The notes: a model not told the origin generated them from the sequence alone. A stretch of DNA of 9,716 nt from Helicobacteraceae bacterium (GCA_015488855.1 WFMY01000242.1:1-9716); one strand, 5' to 3'. Shown: positions 1-7,632, counted from the first letter of the stretch. Numbers and translations: made by a program.

Positions 1-1500
1 ACATCTTGTGTCGTTGATATCATACAACAAGAGAAATATCTCATCAACACCGAAGTATTTTTAGGTATGGGAGCTCCCCTTGACTTTGCTGGACTTATCA
101 AAGGAAGTCAATTTAAAGACAGTGAAAACTTAGCAGAGATAGTCCTCAACATTACTCCCAAACATCACAGAACTGAACCATCTTTTATGATGGTTCAAAG
201 ACTCCGTCCAGTGATTCAAAATACTTGTGAAAAACTGTATCCAAATACAAAGATATCCTTTGTAGAGCCACCAGCAGGACCTCCTGTTCTTGCAGCAATA
301 GTAGCTGAAATATATGGTGACAATGCAGATGGTATTCGTAAGCTTGCAACAAAAGTAGAGAATGTATTTGAACATACTCAGGGTTTAGTTGACATAGATA
401 TTATGCAAGATGAGATCTATGATACATTTGAAGTCATAGTCAACTCAGACAAAATATCTCGTTCAGGCATCAATATAAAACAACTTAATGACATCTTATA
501 CCTTTCATTTGAAGGTATGCAGATAGCGGTAAAAAACTCCAATCTTTACAATGATCAGGTACCTATCTATCTCTCACTTTCAAAAGGGTCTAAACAATTC
601 TCCTCTAGTGACATTGATGCAGTACGAGCAAAACTCGCTTCCCTCAAACTTATCAATAAAAAAGGGATGATGATACCTATTACAGAACTCGTAAATATAG
701 TGCCTAAAAAGTCTAATCCTTTGGTAATGAGTAAAGATCTACACCAAATGACGAATGTTCTCGCAGAAACAGATATGGTTTCACAAGTCTATCCACTAAT
801 GGATGCACGCGATACTATCTTAAAAGAATTTGCAAATCAATATAAAATCGAAAAAATTGGTTTATTTAATTTGCAACTCACAGATATATCTAGTGGAAAA
901 ATCTATAAACTTATTTGGGATGGAGAGATGGAAGTCACCCTAGATACTTTTGTTGAACTCGGAGCTGCTTTTATAGCTGCATTAGTTCTTATCTTTTTGC
1001 TGATGGTTATTTATTATAAAAGTTATGTTCTAAGTGGAATCATCTTACTTGGTTCATTTCTTTCTATTATCGGAGTGATTGTAGGACACTATATCATGAA
1101 TCTCTTTACAGTAGATACATTCTTTTTAACAGCTACCTCTCTCATTGGATTTATTGCACTTATTGGGATTAGTTCTCGTAACTCTCTCTTACTTATAGAT
1201 TTTACTCGTTCACTTATGCGGGATATGGGTATGCATAAGGCTGATGCCATCTCTTATGCAACTGCAACAAGAGCGAAACCTATCTTGTTAACAGCTACAG
1301 CTATTATATTGGCCTCAACTCTTTTAGCAAGTGATGCAGTTTTTGGTGGACTTGGTGTTGCCCTAATCTTTGGAACAATTGCTGCCGTGATAGCGTCTTT
1401 GATGATTGTCCCCGTATTGCTCTTTCAATCAGACTTAGAAAAACACTTTGACTTTGAAGAGAAAAAATACACATCTATAGAAGAACCACTTCCTCTATAA
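1..1500 (+). CDS. RND-superfamily efflux permease, C-terminal half (5' truncated)
   Basis: The reading frame is open from the first base, so the gene begins upstream of the window; the ATG at 67 is internal. The 499 visible residues start in the second periplasmic (porter) half of an inner-membrane proton-driven RND pump, just after where TM7 would lie. The text EPPAGPPVLAAIVAEIYG (about residues 83-100 of the visible part) is typical of porter/docking regions in this superfamily. Five hydrophobic segments follow near the C-terminus and match TM8-TM12. The TM10 motif reads GISSRNSLLLIDF, with Arg where AcrB has the proton-relay Lys940 (GLSAKNAIL). This puts the protein in a different subgroup from the pump encoded at 1569-4610. 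The substrate cannot be read from the sequence. Any adaptor or channel partner would lie upstream, outside the window. A terminator follows directly. The family call is firm; the subgroup is inferred. Confidence 0.93.
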   Translation, partial: TSCVVDIIQQEKYLINTEVFLGMGAPLDFAGLIKGSQFKDSENLAEIVLNITPKHHRTEPSFMMVQRLRPVIQNTCEKLYPNTKISFVEPPAGPPVLAAIVAEIYGDNADGIRKLATKVENVFEHTQGLVDIDIMQDEIYDTFEVIVNSDKISRSGINIKQLNDILYLSFEGMQIAVKNSNLYNDQVPIYLSLSKGSKQFSSSDIDAVRAKLASLKLINKKGMMIPITELVNIVPKKSNPLVMSKDLHQMTNVLAETDMVSQVYPLMDARDTILKEFANQYKIEKIGLFNLQLTDISSGKIYKLIWDGEMEVTLDTFVELGAAFIAALVLIFLLMVIYYKSYVLSGIILLGSFLSIIGVIVGHYIMNLFTVDTFFLTATSLIGFIALIGISSRNSLLLIDFTRSLMRDMGMHKADAISYATATRAKPILLTATAIILASTLLASDAVFGGLGVALIFGTIAAVIASLMIVPVLLFQSDLEKHFDFEEKKYTSIEEPLPL

Positions 1501-1505
1501 GAGGA
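1491..1505 (+). repeat. Small hairpin spanning the stop codon of the left RND gene
   Basis: TCCTCT and AGAGGA form a perfect 6-bp stem around a 3-base ATA loop. It covers the last codons and the stop of the left permease gene. No T-run follows, so it is not a terminator by itself. It may be accidental, or may shield the mRNA 3' end together with the stronger hairpin downstream. Confidence 0.35.
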
Positions 1506-1547
1506 TTGGCACACTATATTTTCCATCGAGAATGATGGGAACGAGGG

Positions 1548-1570
1548 AAGAGTGATGATATCACTCTTTT
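1548..1570 (+). terminator. Intrinsic terminator of the left RND gene
   Basis: A perfect 9-bp stem (AAGAGTGAT at 1548-1556 with ATCACTCTT at 1560-1568) closes a 3-base GAT loop. It runs into TCTTTTATTT, giving the U-rich tail of a Rho-independent terminator for plus-strand transcription, 48 nt after the permease stop. Read on the minus strand the same stem is followed by CCCTCG, so it should stop only plus-strand transcripts efficiently. The T-run overlaps the stop codon (1569-1571) of the convergent pump gene. Confidence 0.8.
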
Positions 1571-4500
1571 ATTTAATTCTATTTACCTCATAAAACTTTC
1601 TTAAAAATTTATCTATAGGATTGATAAGTTTATACATTACAGGCACTACTAAAAGTGTCAACACCATGGAACTTAAAAGTCCACCTATGACGGCTATAGA
1701 CATCGGCGCTTTTGTTTCACTGCCAAGCCCATCTCCAAGCGCTAAAGGAAGCATAGCAAAAACCATAGCTACTGTTGTCATAAGGATAGGGCGAAGTCTT
1801 TTCTCTCCTGCTTCTATGAGTGCTTCATCAGCAGACTTGCCTTTTGCCATTGCATTGTTAGCAAAGTCAACAAGAAGTACAGCATTTTTCCCAACCATAC
1901 CCATGAGTAGCATAAAGCCAATCATAACAAAAAGACTAAACTGTAAACCTGAGATATACAAAGCAAGCATCACTCCGATGATACTCAGTGGTAAGGCCAT
2001 CATAATGATAACAGGTTGAATGAGTGATTCATAGAGTATAGCTAAGATAATAAACATCAAAATCACACTCAGACCTATTGCAGCCCCAAAAGCTTTACCT
2101 GTTTTACCCATCTCTTCAGCAAAACCTGTAAAACGATAGGTAACACCCTCAGGTAATAAAGTTTTAATCTCATTTCTCACATATTTTACAGCACCACCAA
2201 GATCAAGTCCAAAAAGGTCTGCAAACACAGTAATCTGTCTTTGTCTATCAAAATGGTTGATTGAGCTCATAGCTTTAGATGATGTGAGAGTAACTAAACC
2301 ATCGAGATAAATCAGTTGCCCATTCTTTGCTCGCACCTGAATCTTTTTTATATCCGCTATAGAGACTCTATTGGCATCATCAAATCGTAATGTAATATTG
2401 TACTGCTTTCCAAACTCTTCTAAGTATGATATCTCCAAATCACTTGAAAATGCTGTTGAGATTGCATTTGCAATAGTAGCAGCAGAGATGCCATAACGAT
2501 TTGCATTTTGCCTGAGTATGTTGATATCTATCTGAGGTTTCATCGCATCTAGATTTGTATCTATATCAACAAAACCTTTTTTTTGCGCCATATATTTTGT
2601 TAAATTGTTTTTAGCTTTTTGCAAAAGCTCAAAAGAGTCAGACTTTAAAACTATTTGAAAAGGAACTGAAGCTCCAGCTCCTTTAATATTAGGAATCGCT
2701 GCAGCAGTTATAAACATCTTATCGCTAAAAGGTTTGAGAAGTTTTCTAAAATTTTGCGTAATCTCTTCTTGCGTGATAGCTCTTTTATCTTTTGCAACTA
2801 ATTTCACATAGATGATAGCTTTGTGTTTCTCTTGTGCCGCAGTATATCCTATGTTGAGTGTAGTATAAAGTACATTTTTATCCTTGCGAATCACATCCTC
2901 AACCTTTTTTGATTGACGAATCATCTCAAGAAGAGAGATATCAGCAGACGCTTTTATCTTTACCTCCAACTCTGACTTATCCTCTTTAGGGATAAAATTC
3001 ATACCTATTTTAGGAAAGAGACTCAGCGAACCAAAAAATACTAAAAATACAAAGATAAGAGTTATCACTTTAAATCTCAATACCGACTTTAAAATTTTCT
3101 CATAAATTTTCTCAAGTAACACAAAAAAAGGCTCTGTAATGTTGTATAACCTACTCTCTTTCTTATCCAGTACCCTTGCACTCAAACTTGGAATAAAGCT
3201 CAAAGCAATAGAATATGAGATAATGATAGCAAAACCAACTGTCATCGCAAATGACTCAAAGAACTTTCCAACTATCCCACTCATCATAGATACAGGGATA
3301 AAAACTGCAAGAAGCATCGCTGAGATAGCCATAATAGTAAATGCCATCTCTTTAGTACCCTCAACTGCAGCTTCAACTTTACCCATCCCTGCTTCCATCT
3401 TTTTATAGATATTTTCAATAACAACAATAGCATCATCTATGATAATCCCAATAGCAAGTGTCAACCCAATAAGTGTCATCTTATTAAGCTCAAAACCCAT
3501 AAAATCCATCAAAGCAAAAGTCCCCATGATAGAGGCAGGGATAGAAAGGGCAGAAACTAAAGTAATGGTCATATTTCTTAAAAAAACAAAGACTATGAGT
3601 GCAGCAAGGATAGCTCCATAGATAAGGTCAAACTGTACATCTTTTAAAGAGTGAATAATAAATGGCGAAGTATCATTGAGTACTTTCACCTCATACCTAT
3701 CTCCAGCGAGTTTTTGTAAGGCAGGCACTATCTCTTTTACTCTTTTGGTTATCTCTATGGTATTTGTTCCAGAGATTTTTTGCACCTCCATCATCACACC
3801 CTCTACCCCATCATAAGATGCATAACTCTTTGCATCACTTAGGGTATCTTTAACAACAGCTATATCTTTAAGCCTTATTTCATCTTTGATTTTGATGTTT
3901 TCAAGTTGGCTTACACTAAGAGCATCAGAGCGTGTTTTTAAGATAAACTCTTGAGTTTGAGTGATGAGTTTTCCACCACCTAGCTTGATGTTTTCAATCT
4001 TAATTATATTATTGAGCTCATTGACTGTGATGCCATATTTGTTTAAAAGACGAGGATTTGGAAAGATTTTTATCTCTCTATCTCTATAACCAATAATCTT
4101 TACACCGCCAACATCCAAAATCTTTTGGAGTTTAGGTTTTGCTTTTTCATCTGCAAAAACCATCAAATTTTTGATGCTATCATTTTTAGCAGTTAAAAAG
4201 ATGTTAATGATAGAAGCTCCACCAATATCTAGCTTACTTACAAGCGGTGTTTTTGCATTTTTTGGCAATAAAACGGCAGAGACTTTATCTCTAACATCAT
4301 TTGTCGCTTCATTGATATCGCGTTTTAGAAAAAACTTTACAGTTACAACACTTACACCCTCGCTACTACTAGAGATGATGCTATCTACTCCACCTATACT
4401 AGAAACTGCTTCTTCTATCTTGTCTGTCACTTGAGACTCTATAGTAGATGCTTCCGCTCCTGGATAGATTGTTTTTATGGTAACAAGAGGGAAGTCAATA

Positions 4501-4610
4501 TTTGGGTAAAGAGCTGCGGGCATTGTCTTGTAGCTCATCAAACCAAAGATTACTAAGGTCAAAACATACATCAAAGTAGTAATGGGTTTATTGATTGCGT
4601 ATTTATACAT
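1569..4610 (-). CDS. HAE1-family RND efflux pump (AcrB/MexB-like), complete
   Basis: At 1013 residues this is a full-length inner-membrane drug/proton antiporter of the hydrophobe/amphiphile efflux family, expected to work as a trimer in a tripartite complex. TM1 is near residues 12-28, then comes the first periplasmic porter loop with the family text YPNIDFPLVTIKTIYPGA. TM2 is near 328-345. TM4 carries the paired proton-relay acids Asp392-Asp393 (GIIIDDAIVVIEN), equivalent to AcrB Asp407/408. TM10 carries Lys908 (GMVGKNAVLLVDF), equivalent to AcrB Lys940. All key relay residues are therefore present and the pump should be active. The ATG at 4610 lies 6 nt after the adaptor's stop and has no strong Shine-Dalgarno sequence, which suggests translational coupling. 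It is the last gene of the tetR-channel-adaptor-pump operon. Substrates are unknown; drugs, bile salts, solvents or metabolites are all possible. Confidence 0.95.
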   Translation of the reverse strand: MYKYAINKPITTLMYVLTLVIFGLMSYKTMPAALYPNIDFPLVTIKTIYPGAEASTIESQVTDKIEEAVSSIGGVDSIISSSSEGVSVVTVKFFLKRDINEATNDVRDKVSAVLLPKNAKTPLVSKLDIGGASIINIFLTAKNDSIKNLMVFADEKAKPKLQKILDVGGVKIIGYRDREIKIFPNPRLLNKYGITVNELNNIIKIENIKLGGGKLITQTQEFILKTRSDALSVSQLENIKIKDEIRLKDIAVVKDTLSDAKSYASYDGVEGVMMEVQKISGTNTIEITKRVKEIVPALQKLAGDRYEVKVLNDTSPFIIHSLKDVQFDLIYGAILAALIVFVFLRNMTITLVSALSIPASIMGTFALMDFMGFELNKMTLIGLTLAIGIIIDDAIVVIENIYKKMEAGMGKVEAAVEGTKEMAFTIMAISAMLLAVFIPVSMMSGIVGKFFESFAMTVGFAIIISYSIALSFIPSLSARVLDKKESRLYNITEPFFVLLEKIYEKILKSVLRFKVITLIFVFLVFFGSLSLFPKIGMNFIPKEDKSELEVKIKASADISLLEMIRQSKKVEDVIRKDKNVLYTTLNIGYTAAQEKHKAIIYVKLVAKDKRAITQEEITQNFRKLLKPFSDKMFITAAAIPNIKGAGASVPFQIVLKSDSFELLQKAKNNLTKYMAQKKGFVDIDTNLDAMKPQIDINILRQNANRYGISAATIANAISTAFSSDLEISYLEEFGKQYNITLRFDDANRVSIADIKKIQVRAKNGQLIYLDGLVTLTSSKAMSSINHFDRQRQITVFADLFGLDLGGAVKYVRNEIKTLLPEGVTYRFTGFAEEMGKTGKAFGAAIGLSVILMFIILAILYESLIQPVIIMMALPLSIIGVMLALYISGLQFSLFVMIGFMLLMGMVGKNAVLLVDFANNAMAKGKSADEALIEAGEKRLRPILMTTVAMVFAMLPLALGDGLGSETKAPMSIAVIGGLLSSMVLTLLVVPVMYKLINPIDKFLRKFYEVNRIK

Positions 4611-4616
4611 GATGTG

Positions 4617-5327
4617 CTACTTTGAACCTGAGCTGAGGATATACCCATCACCAAAAAGGCCCACAACAAAATCTTTTGTTTTCACTTCAGCTTGAATTTT
4701 CCTATTGTTTGCGTTTGCAGATGGATAGATTTTATAGATAACCCCTTGTTGCTCTTGTTCGTCACCATCTATTTTATACCTATAAAGATCACCAACCTTT
4801 ACTTGTTGATAATATTTTTGATCAAATTCTAAGACGAGTTTTCGCTCTCTTTGGGATTGAATCTTATAAACAGTTTTGAGTGAAACACCACTGACTGTAT
4901 CACCAATTTCTATATTTTTGTAGAAGATAACTCCATCAAAAGGTGCGCGTAAAAATGTTTTATCGTAAATTGCTTTTTGAAAAGCGAGTTGATTTTTTGC
5001 ATTTTCAACTTTAAAAGCATAGGCATCAAATTTACTCTCATCTATGAGTTTTCTCACCTTAACCTGTCTATCATAATCTTTTTCTGCAAATTTTAGTACA
5101 GTTGTTGCACTCTGAAGGTTTGCTTTTTTATCTGCGTTTGACAAGACAGCTAAAAGTTGACCTTTTTTCACCTTTGCTGCTATCTCAAAGTTCACTTTCT
5201 TAACGATACCACCTGCGTTAAATGCCAAATCTGCACTACGAGTCGCTTCAATGTTGAATGTTGCATAAATCTCTGATGCACTTAAACTAAAAACCAACCC
5301 TATGAGTCCTATAATTATCTTATTCAC
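4617..5327 (-). CDS. Short periplasmic adaptor (RND membrane fusion protein, HlyD/AcrA-type)
   Basis: This protein should bridge the RND pump (next gene) and the TolC-like channel (previous gene) in the periplasm. It has 236 residues, against roughly 350-400 for AcrA-type adaptors. A signal peptide (hydrophobic residues 4-17) is followed by the first lipoyl half-motif (about 33-62, AGGIVKKV and KKGQLLAVL). A short charged alpha-helical hairpin (about 64-122), the second lipoyl half with the signature FLRAPFDGVI (125-134), and a beta-barrel region complete it. Little is left for a membrane-proximal domain. No lipobox Cys is present, so it is probably not lipid-anchored. The start is GTG: an in-frame TAA lies immediately upstream, and AGGAG sits 9 nt before it. 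The gene overlaps the end of the channel gene by 8 nt. The family is secure; the compact size is the odd feature. Confidence 0.9.
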   Translation of the reverse strand: MNKIIIGLIGLVFSLSASEIYATFNIEATRSADLAFNAGGIVKKVNFEIAAKVKKGQLLAVLSNADKKANLQSATTVLKFAEKDYDRQVKVRKLIDESKFDAYAFKVENAKNQLAFQKAIYDKTFLRAPFDGVIFYKNIEIGDTVSGVSLKTVYKIQSQRERKLVLEFDQKYYQQVKVGDLYRYKIDGDEQEQQGVIYKIYPSANANNRKIQAEVKTKDFVVGLFGDGYILSSGSK

Positions 5328-6558
5328 TTAAATACTCTCCTAATTTTTTTGCATTGTAATAATAATAAAGTGCATACGCTAACTCTAAATTGTTTAACGC
5401 CTCTTTATATGTAGATTTTGCTTCAGTTTTGGCACTAAGAGCATCTAGGTATACTACATTATCTACTATCCCAGAATTATACTTTTGAGTGATACTTTTG
5501 AGGGCACTTTCTCCCGCTTTAAGTGCACTTTTTGCACTTTTTATGTTAAGTCTTGCCGTTTTAATCCTATGAACAGCAAGCTCTTGTTGATATACTTGCT
5601 CTTTTTCTCGATAAATTATCTGTTTATTTAATGCTTCTGCTTCAAGAACTGCTGCCTTTTTTGCTTCACTTAAAACACCAAAATCAAATACTCGAAAGTT
5701 AAGCGTAGCCATCACTGTATTTTGTTTATATATTAGATTGATTGGATGACCAAGTATATAAGGCTTGTCCTTATAGCCATAAAAATTATATGAATCTTCT
5801 ATCCTTATCTGTGGATAATAATAGCTCTCAATAATTGCTGAAGCATTTAAAATAGACTGCTTTGTAGCTTTAAGAGATTTGATAGCATCAAGTTCATAGA
5901 CTGTATCATCATCTACCTTTTTAAATACCGATCCATCTAGTGCTACTATCTTTTTACCCACTTTAAGTTCAAGTGATTTTTTGAGAGAGAGCAATTTAAA
6001 CTTTATAGATTCTATAATATATATGTTTGAATCATATGCAGATTGCAATCTATCTACATCATCACTTGTAGCCAAAGATGCCTTGAAGAACTTTTGCATC
6101 CTTTCTAATTGTGCTTTTACTGCACGAGATGCTTCCTCTCTCGCAAGAAGCTTTGACTCAGCACTTTTAATGTTATAAAAGTCTTGTACAATAGCTAATT
6201 CTATAGAGTTTTTTGTTGAAGAGAGATCAAATTTACTTGACTTAAATTCATTTTCTTTTTGCTTGATAGTATTTGTTTTTTTACCACCGGTGTAAATATC
6301 ATAAGATACTTTTGCATACTCAGAATAGGTAGTACCGCTTCTAAAAGGTGAAGGTTTATCCTTGCGTTGATAAAAACCACCAAGATCAATGGTAGGAAAC
6401 AGATCATTTTCGCTAGACTTTACTTTACTTTGTTTTGCTTTACTACTAAGAGTTTTTGACATTATAAGTTCATTACTTGAAGATGCATAATCAAGTAAAG
6501 ATTTTAAACTTTGAGCATATATATAAAACGGCAACAATAAAACTAAATATTTTATCAT
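5320..6558 (-). CDS. TolC-like outer-membrane efflux channel
   Basis: A 412-residue outer-membrane efflux protein, expected to form the trimeric exit duct of the tripartite pump. A signal peptide (about residues 1-15, MIKYLVLLLPFYIYA then QS) leads into long stretches rich in Lys, Ala, Ser, Leu and Glu with heptad-like spacing, arranged as two similar halves. The first has helices around 100-200 and the second around 290-400, as expected for the repeated coiled-coil barrel of TolC. Between them Tyr-rich stretches such as YYYPQIRIEDSYNFYGY look like outer-membrane beta strands. E. coli TolC is somewhat longer (493 residues). The ATG overlaps the tetR stop by one base (TAATG), and GGAGG lies 7 nt upstream, so translation is likely coupled to tetR. 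The 3' end overlaps the adaptor by 8 nt. No lipobox was seen. Confidence 0.92.
   Translation of the reverse strand: MIKYLVLLLPFYIYAQSLKSLLDYASSSNELIMSKTLSSKAKQSKVKSSENDLFPTIDLGGFYQRKDKPSPFRSGTTYSEYAKVSYDIYTGGKKTNTIKQKENEFKSSKFDLSSTKNSIELAIVQDFYNIKSAESKLLAREEASRAVKAQLERMQKFFKASLATSDDVDRLQSAYDSNIYIIESIKFKLLSLKKSLELKVGKKIVALDGSVFKKVDDDTVYELDAIKSLKATKQSILNASAIIESYYYPQIRIEDSYNFYGYKDKPYILGHPINLIYKQNTVMATLNFRVFDFGVLSEAKKAAVLEAEALNKQIIYREKEQVYQQELAVHRIKTARLNIKSAKSALKAGESALKSITQKYNSGIVDNVVYLDALSAKTEAKSTYKEALNNLELAYALYYYYNAKKLGEYLSE
5337..5341 (-). promoter_or_regulatory. Ribosome binding site fixing the GTG start of the adaptor
   Basis: On the minus strand AGGAG lies 9 nt upstream of the GTG at 5327, inside the final codons of the channel gene. 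The codon just before the GTG is TAA, so no earlier start is possible in that frame. Confidence 0.75.
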
Positions 6559-7151
6559 TATTTTACCTCCAGTAAATTAAATAGCGCGTCTATAAATCTA
6601 TGTATCTCTAACTCTACATCATCATAGATATGTGTTACTTGGCTCTTGATAAAGATACCCTCTGAGAGGGCAAATAAGCCTCGAGAGAACTCTTTAGCAT
6701 CTTCTCTCAATTCACCATTTTGGATCCCCTCTTCTATAAGAAGCTCAAACCATTGAAAATAACCACTTATACAATCTGATTGAAAAGCGATCATTTCTGA
6801 ATTAGGATTTGCCAAAATGATAGAGATAACCTCTTTATAAAGTTGCCGAATCTCTGCATCTTCTGGAGAATAAAAAAATCGTGAAAACAATTTGATCTTT
6901 TCTTTTGTAGTTGTAACTTTTGCAAGCTCTTTTTCAACCTCAATGTTGCGTTCTTGGATAAGTATATTTACTATTTCAAAAACAATATCCTCTTTATTTT
7001 TAAAATACTCATAAATAGTACCCTTACCCACCCCAGCTGTTTTTGCGATTTGTGCAATAGTCAAATCATTGATGCCATTTTGAAAAAATATCTCTTTAGA
7101 TGCAAGAGCTATATCTTTTCTCTTTTGAACCTTATCTACTATGATTGCCAA
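6558..7151 (-). CDS. TetR/AcrR-family transcriptional regulator
   Basis: A 197-residue one-component repressor of normal TetR size. The N-terminal DNA-binding domain is clear: residues 10-30 form helix 1 (KRKDIALASKEIFFQNGIND). The helix-turn-helix follows at about 31-50 (TIAQIAKTAGVGKGTIYEYF), then the usual KNKEDI. The C-terminal two thirds are helical and variable, as expected for a ligand-binding and dimerisation domain; no ligand can be inferred. It is the first gene of the efflux operon, so it probably represses itself and the pump from the palindrome at 7188-7200. The start is a TTG preceded by AAGGAG at 5 nt spacing. No ATG or GTG is available in frame upstream before a stop, and none lies downstream before the helix-turn-helix. 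Family call very secure; local autoregulation inferred. Confidence 0.94.
   Translation of the reverse strand: MAIIVDKVQKRKDIALASKEIFFQNGINDLTIAQIAKTAGVGKGTIYEYFKNKEDIVFEIVNILIQERNIEVEKELAKVTTTKEKIKLFSRFFYSPEDAEIRQLYKEVISIILANPNSEMIAFQSDCISGYFQWFELLIEEGIQNGELREDAKEFSRGLFALSEGIFIKSQVTHIYDDVELEIHRFIDALFNLLEVK
6566..6570 (-). promoter_or_regulatory. Strong ribosome binding site of the channel gene
   Basis: GGAGG on the minus strand, 7 nt before the ATG at 6558. It is embedded in the last codons of tetR, so ribosomes finishing the regulator can restart on the channel gene at the TAATG junction. Confidence 0.75.
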
Positions 7152-7156
7152 AAAGA

Positions 7157-7162
7157 CTCCTT
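7157..7162 (-). promoter_or_regulatory. Ribosome binding site fixing the TTG start of tetR
   Basis: AAGGAG on the minus strand, 5 nt before the TTG at 7151. The upstream frame closes with TAA at 7164-7166, so TTG is the only start that keeps the complete DNA-binding domain. Confidence 0.75.
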
Positions 7163-7174
7163 TTTATGCTTTTC

Positions 7175-7201
7175 TATTTAAAATGACTGACCGTCGGTCA
7201 A
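7175..7201 (-). promoter_or_regulatory. Probable sigma-70 promoter of the tetR-efflux operon
   Basis: On the minus strand TTGACC (7201-7196) is a good -35 box. It is followed after 14-15 nt by the AT-rich -10 candidates TTAAAT (7181-7176) or TAAATA (7180-7175), a slightly short spacing. Transcription would start near 7166-7169, leaving a leader of about 15-18 nt with the AAGGAG site. The DNA upstream (7202-7240) is almost pure A/T, like an UP element. The box assignment is by eye. Confidence 0.55.
7184..7200. promoter_or_regulatory. Putative TetR operator (palindrome)
   Basis: TGACCG-T-CGGTCA (7188-7200) is a perfect 6+1+6 inverted repeat. An extra TGAC copy sits directly beside one arm (7184-7187), giving TGACTGAC on that side. 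It is strikingly GC-rich within a nearly pure A/T intergenic region, and it covers the -35 box of the tetR promoter. A palindrome of this size next to a tetR gene is the normal arrangement for an autoregulatory TetR operator. Binding is inferred. Confidence 0.75.
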
Positions 7202-7219
7202 TTAAAAATTTATTTTATT

Positions 7220-7237
7220 AAACTTAAGCTTAATTTT
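7220..7237. repeat. AT-rich inverted repeat between ridA and tetR
   Basis: A 10-bp perfect palindrome, TTAAGCTTAA (7224-7233), extends by three more A-T pairs on each side after one mismatch. It follows the ridA stop on the minus strand, and downstream T-containing tracts (TTTAATAAAATAAATTTTT) make a very weak terminator possible. It could also be a minor regulator site or chance in AT-rich DNA. Confidence 0.3.
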
Positions 7238-7260
7238 GCATAAAGGATTAGAGGGAAATT

Positions 7261-7632
7261 TTAAATTAAGGCTATAGCGTCTATCTCAACAAGTGCATTT
7301 TTAGGGAGTGTCTTTACAGCAACCGTTGCACGAGCTGGTTTGTGCAAACCAAAAGCCGTTTCATAAAGCTCATTGATAGTGACAAAATCATCCATGGATG
7401 CTATAAAGATAGTTGTCTTTACAACTTGGTGCATCGAGCTTCCTGCTTCTTCTAAGACAGCTTGAAGATTTGCTAAAACTTGTTTTGTCTGAACTACTAC
7501 ATCATTTTCAAGCATAACCCCCTCTGGAGTAAGTGCTATTTGACCTGATGTGTAAACCATTCCATTTACCACTACTGCTTGTGAGTATGGACCTATTGCG
7601 GAGGGTGCTTTATTGGTTTGTATTAATTTCAT
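7261..7632 (-). CDS. ridA: RidA-family enamine/imine deaminase (YjgF/YER057c/UK114)
   Basis: A 123-residue protein of standard length for the family. RidA hydrolyses reactive 2-aminoacrylate and related enamine/imine intermediates made by PLP enzymes, as a cytosolic homotrimer. The family landmarks are all present: GPYSQA near residues 14-19 with Tyr16, the YTSGQI strand at 27-32, the active-site Arg101 in PARATV, and Glu116 in the closing VEIDAIA. Arg and Glu match E. coli RidA Arg105 and Glu120, so it should be of the active RidA subfamily. The ATG at 7632 is 11 nt after the thioredoxin stop with GAAGGT just upstream. It is the last gene of the lipoprotein-dapE-thioredoxin operon. A role in protecting PLP-dependent steps of amino-acid synthesis fits the dapE neighbour but is inferred. 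Confidence 0.93.
   Translation of the reverse strand: MKLIQTNKAPSAIGPYSQAVVVNGMVYTSGQIALTPEGVMLENDVVVQTKQVLANLQAVLEEAGSSMHQVVKTTIFIASMDDFVTINELYETAFGLHKPARATVAVKTLPKNALVEIDAIALI

Noticed and set aside
130..375. Minus-strand open frame within the left permease
   Set aside because: It lies wholly antisense to a clear RND coding frame and gives a Cys/Tyr/Trp-rich, low-quality protein without a ribosome binding site.
1521..1540. Second hairpin between the convergent pump genes (CCATC/GATGG with a 6-base loop)
   Set aside because: The stem is short, needs a G-U pair to extend, and no T-run follows on either strand, so it is not called as a terminator.
1621..2019. Plus-strand open frames antisense to the HAE1 pump (also at 3139, 3439 and 4171)
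   Set aside because: They are antisense shadows of a conserved pump; their hydrophobicity mirrors the membrane segments of the real gene.
6201..6407. Alternative minus-strand frame inside the channel gene
   Set aside because: It overlaps the TolC-like frame completely and has no family features or start signal.
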